Source: UBA3937 sp050951585 (GTDB lineage: Bacteria > Bacillota > Peptococcia > DRI-13 > DTU073). From it: DNA of 25,942 bases. This document shows, in pieces, positions 23,238 to 25,942 of this stretch. Within the stretch, counting starts at the first letter, position 1; each line of letters starts with the position of its first letter. The position numbers were made by a program, and so were the translations under genes. The DNA is taken from the NCBI GenBank assembly GCA_050951585.1, contig JBMNJI010000008.1, forward strand, positions 1-25,942, written 5' to 3'. The notes under the pieces are model-generated. The model did no database searches and had not been told where the DNA came from. It was given only the letters and a program-made list of their open reading frames with translations.

Positions 23238-25941
23238 ATGGAAAACGAAAAAAATTTATCTAACAATTTATCTACGGTCTATGAGCCGCAGAATGTGGAA
23301 GAAAAATGGTATCAGGTCTGGGAAAAAGAAGGCTATTTTATTGCCGGGGCTAATGAAGAGTTGCTGAAGAAAAAAGCGACCGGAGAGGCAGAGACTTTCT
23401 CTATTGTGATGCCGCCGCCCAATGTGACCGGTTTTCTGCACCTGGGGCATGCCCTTGATAATACCTTGCAGGATATTCTGACCCGCTGGCGCCGGATGCA
23501 GGGTTACCATACGCTCTGGCTGCCGGGGACAGATCACGCCGGGATTGCCACGCAGGCTAAGGTGGAAGAGCAATTGGCCAAAGAAGGGCTTTCCAAGTAC
23601 GATTTAGGCCGGGAGAAATTTCTGGACCGGGCTTGGGCATGGAAAAAGCAATATGGCGGCCGGATTACGCAGCAGCTCCGGAAGCTGGGCACCTCCTGTG
23701 ACTGGTCGCGGGAAAGATTCACGATGGATGAAGGCTGTTCCGAGGCGGTACGGGATGTTTTTGTCAGCCTGTACGAAAAGGGCTTGATCTATCAGGGTAA
23801 TTACATCATTAACTGGTGCCCCAAATGCCAGACTACCATTTCCGATATCGAGGTTGAGCATGAAATCCATGCGGCGAAGATTTGGCATCTTCGTTATCCG
23901 GTGATTGATGAAGCCGGGGAAAATACAGGCGAATACATTGTGGTGGCCACGACCCGTCCGGAAACGATGCTGGGTGATACGGCGGTAGCGGTTCACCCCG
24001 AGGATGAACGCTATAAAGCCCTGGTGGGCAAGAAGCTGCGTTTACCGCTAATGGGACGGATTATCCCGATTGTGGCTGATGAATATGTAGACCGGGAATT
24101 TGGCTCCGGGGCGGTGAAGATTACCCCTGCCCATGACCCCAATGATTTTGAGCTGGGCTTACGGCATAATCTGGAGCAGATCACGGTTATTGACCGGAAG
24201 GGTTACATGAATGAACAGGCGGGAGCCTATCAGGGGCTTGAGCGTCTCGAGGCCAGAGAACGGATCGTAGCCGACCTTGAGGCCCAAGGTTTCCTGGTGA
24301 AAATCGAAGACTACGAGCACTCGGTCGGGCAGTGCTATCGCTGTAATACGGTGATTGAACCCTTGATTTCCAAGCAGTGGTTTGTGAAGATGAAACCGCT
24401 GGCCGAACCGGCTATTCAGGCGGTACTGGACGGCCGGATCAGATTTGTGCCGGAGCGGTTTACGAAGATTTATCTGAACTGGCTGGAGAACATCCGGGAT
24501 TGGTGCATCAGCCGGCAGCTTGTGGTGGGGGCACCGGATTCCGGTCTGGTATTGTCAGGATTGCGGCGAGGTGATTTGCAGCAAGGAAGATCCGGTGAAA
24601 TGTCCGCGCTGCGGCTCCGCTAAACTGGAGCAGGATACCGATGTGCTGGATACCTGGTTCAGTTCCGGTTTGTGGCCTTTTTCCACGCAGGGGTGGCCGG
24701 AGGAAACCGATACTTTGCGCTGCTATTACCCGACTTCTGTTTTGGTAACGGGGCGGGACATTATCTTCTTCTGGGTGGCCCGGATGATTTTCATGGGGCT
24801 GGAATTTATGCCCGATGTACCCTTCCGCGAGGTCTTTATTCACGGGCTGGTTCTTGACGCGCAGGGACGAAAAATGAGTAAATCTTTAGGGAACGGGATT
24901 GACCCCATTGAAGTGATTGAGCAATACGGAGCCGACACCTTGCGTTTTATGCTGATTACCGGAAATACGCCCGGTAATGATCTGCGCTTTCAGACAGAAC
25001 GGTTGGAAGCGACCCGTAATTTTGCCAATAAAATCTGGAATGCTTCCCGCTTTGCCTTGATGAACCTGGCGCATTATGAAGAAACCCAGGATGATGCCTC
25101 TTATACTTTGGCCGACCGCTGGATCAGGAGCCGTTTCAACCGCACGGCGGAAGAGGTGACCCGCAATCTGGAACGTTATGACCTCGGGGAGGCGGCGCGG
25201 GTGATTTATGAATTTATCTGGAACGAATTCTGTGACTGGTATATTGAAATCGTCAAACCGCGTCTTTACGGGAAGGAATCCGCTGAAAGCAAGAGGACGG
25301 CCCAGGCGGTGCTGGCCAATACCTTACGCGGGACGATGGAATTACTGCATCCTTTTATGCCCTTTATCACGGAAGAAATCTGGCAGCATTTGCCCCATCA
25401 GGGCAAGACGGTTATGCTCGCTCCCTGGCCGCAGGCGGATGAAGCTCTGCTTGATGAAGAGGCGGAAGCTGAAATGACGGTGGTCATGGAGGCAGTCAAA
25501 GCTTTACGTAATTTGCGCAGTGAGATGAATGTCGCTCCCGGCAAAAAGGCGGAAGCTGTCCTCTTGGCGCAGAATGAAGCGGCGTTAGCGGCGCTGCGGC
25601 ACGGTGAGGATTATCTTCGGAATTTGGCCGGGCTATCCCAGCTGACGATTCAACTCAGCACGCCGGAAAAACCGGAACAGGCAGTAACGGCTGTCGTCAG
25701 CGGCGTGGAGGTTTATCTCTCCCTGAAAGGCTTGGTGGACATCGAGAAGGAACTGGCCCGGCTGGAAAAAGAAAAGGGGAATTTGGATAAGGAGATCGCC
25801 CGCTTGGAAGGCAAACTGCAGAACCAGGGCTTCCTGGCCAAAGCCCCGGCCGAAGTGATTGCAAAGGAAAAGGAAAAGCTGGCTGATTACCGGACGAAAA
25901 AGGAGGCTCTTTTGGAGAGAATTGCCTCACTGGGGAACTGA
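23238..25941 (+). CDS. valS: Valyl-tRNA synthetase (frameshifted)
   Basis: Class I synthetase charging tRNA-Val in the cytoplasm, about 900 residues when joined, the usual size. First frame: PPNVTGFLHLGHALDN with the HIGH-type HLGH at residues 68-71, LPGTDHAGIATQ, the editing domain (ATTRPETMLGDTAVAVHPED), and NIRDWCISRQL. Second frame: WWGHRIPVWYC, CPRCGSAKLEQDTDVLDTWF, KMSKSLGN (codons from about 24871), the anticodon-binding domain and a C-terminal coiled coil (EKELARLEKEKGNLDKEIAR). One extra base near 24519-24522 splits the frames: CAGCTTGTGG should read CAGCTGTGG to give SRQLWWGHRIP. ValS is essential, so an assembly error is the most likely cause. The start at ATG 23238 has AAAGG ten bases upstream and is preferred to ATG 23211. 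Expression is controlled by the T-box leader. Confidence 0.93.
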
Positions 25942-25942
25942 T

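Noticed and set aside
24520..25941. Second half of valS as a separate gene
   Set aside because: WWGHRIP joins directly to SRQL of the first frame and completes one ValS of normal length, so a frameshift is more likely than two genes.
1..25942. CRISPR array, tRNA, rRNA or insertion sequence
   Set aside because: No regularly spaced long repeats, no cloverleaf-like or rRNA-like sequence, and no transposase motifs were seen on either strand.

Overview
The window reads as chromosomal DNA of an anaerobic, low-to-mid GC Bacillota (Clostridia, Peptococcaceae-like). This rests on gene content only: a formate-tetrahydrofolate ligase gene next to indolepyruvate:ferredoxin oxidoreductase, a T-box leader before valS, an S-layer-homology (SLH) surface protein, copper-amine-oxidase-N-type wall domains, and a SipW/TasA-type export locus. 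I see no tRNA, rRNA, CRISPR array, transposase or phage structural operon. The genus cannot be set from the sequence alone.

Layout. (1) 1-4205 is a surface or biofilm-type locus: a TasA/camelysin-like secreted protein, an acidic low-complexity protein with a second SipW-type signal, a Ser/His (SipW/Sec11-class) signal peptidase with a long membrane N-terminus, and a DUF5305 membrane protein, closed by a terminator. (2) 4206-4890 holds a doubtful acidic small ORF and a DUF1294 membrane protein. (3) 4942-9595 is a metabolic operon: iorA, iorB, fhs and a small membrane protein. (4) 9756-11643 is a secreted NamZ-type exo-muramidase with a Pro/Gln linker and a copper-amine-oxidase-N domain, ending in a bidirectional terminator shared with a small convergent orphan ORF. 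(5) 12092-13523 is alaA. (6) 13563-16603 is a secreted beta-propeller protein, also carrying a copper-amine-oxidase-N domain. (7) 16678-18996 holds lplA and a THUMP RNA methyltransferase, followed by a 39-codon stub of a GNAT acetyltransferase. (8) 19402-22437 is a 999-residue SLH protein whose C-terminus looks like the C-type-lectin fold used by diversity-generating-retroelement targets. (9) 22464-22673 (minus) is a remnant of a DUF4143-type ATPase. (10) 22769-25941 is a T-box-controlled valS.

Four genes (the signal peptidase, iorA, the beta-propeller gene and valS) are each broken by one frameshift although both halves match a single family. valS is essential, so base-level indels in the assembly are the simplest explanation. 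I annotate each as one gene with the shift position noted.

Functionally the window mixes housekeeping (valS, lplA, alaA, RNA methylation), fermentative 2-oxoacid and C1 metabolism (iorAB-fhs), and a notable number of cell-surface proteins: the TasA-like locus, NamZ, the beta-propeller protein and the SLH/lectin protein.
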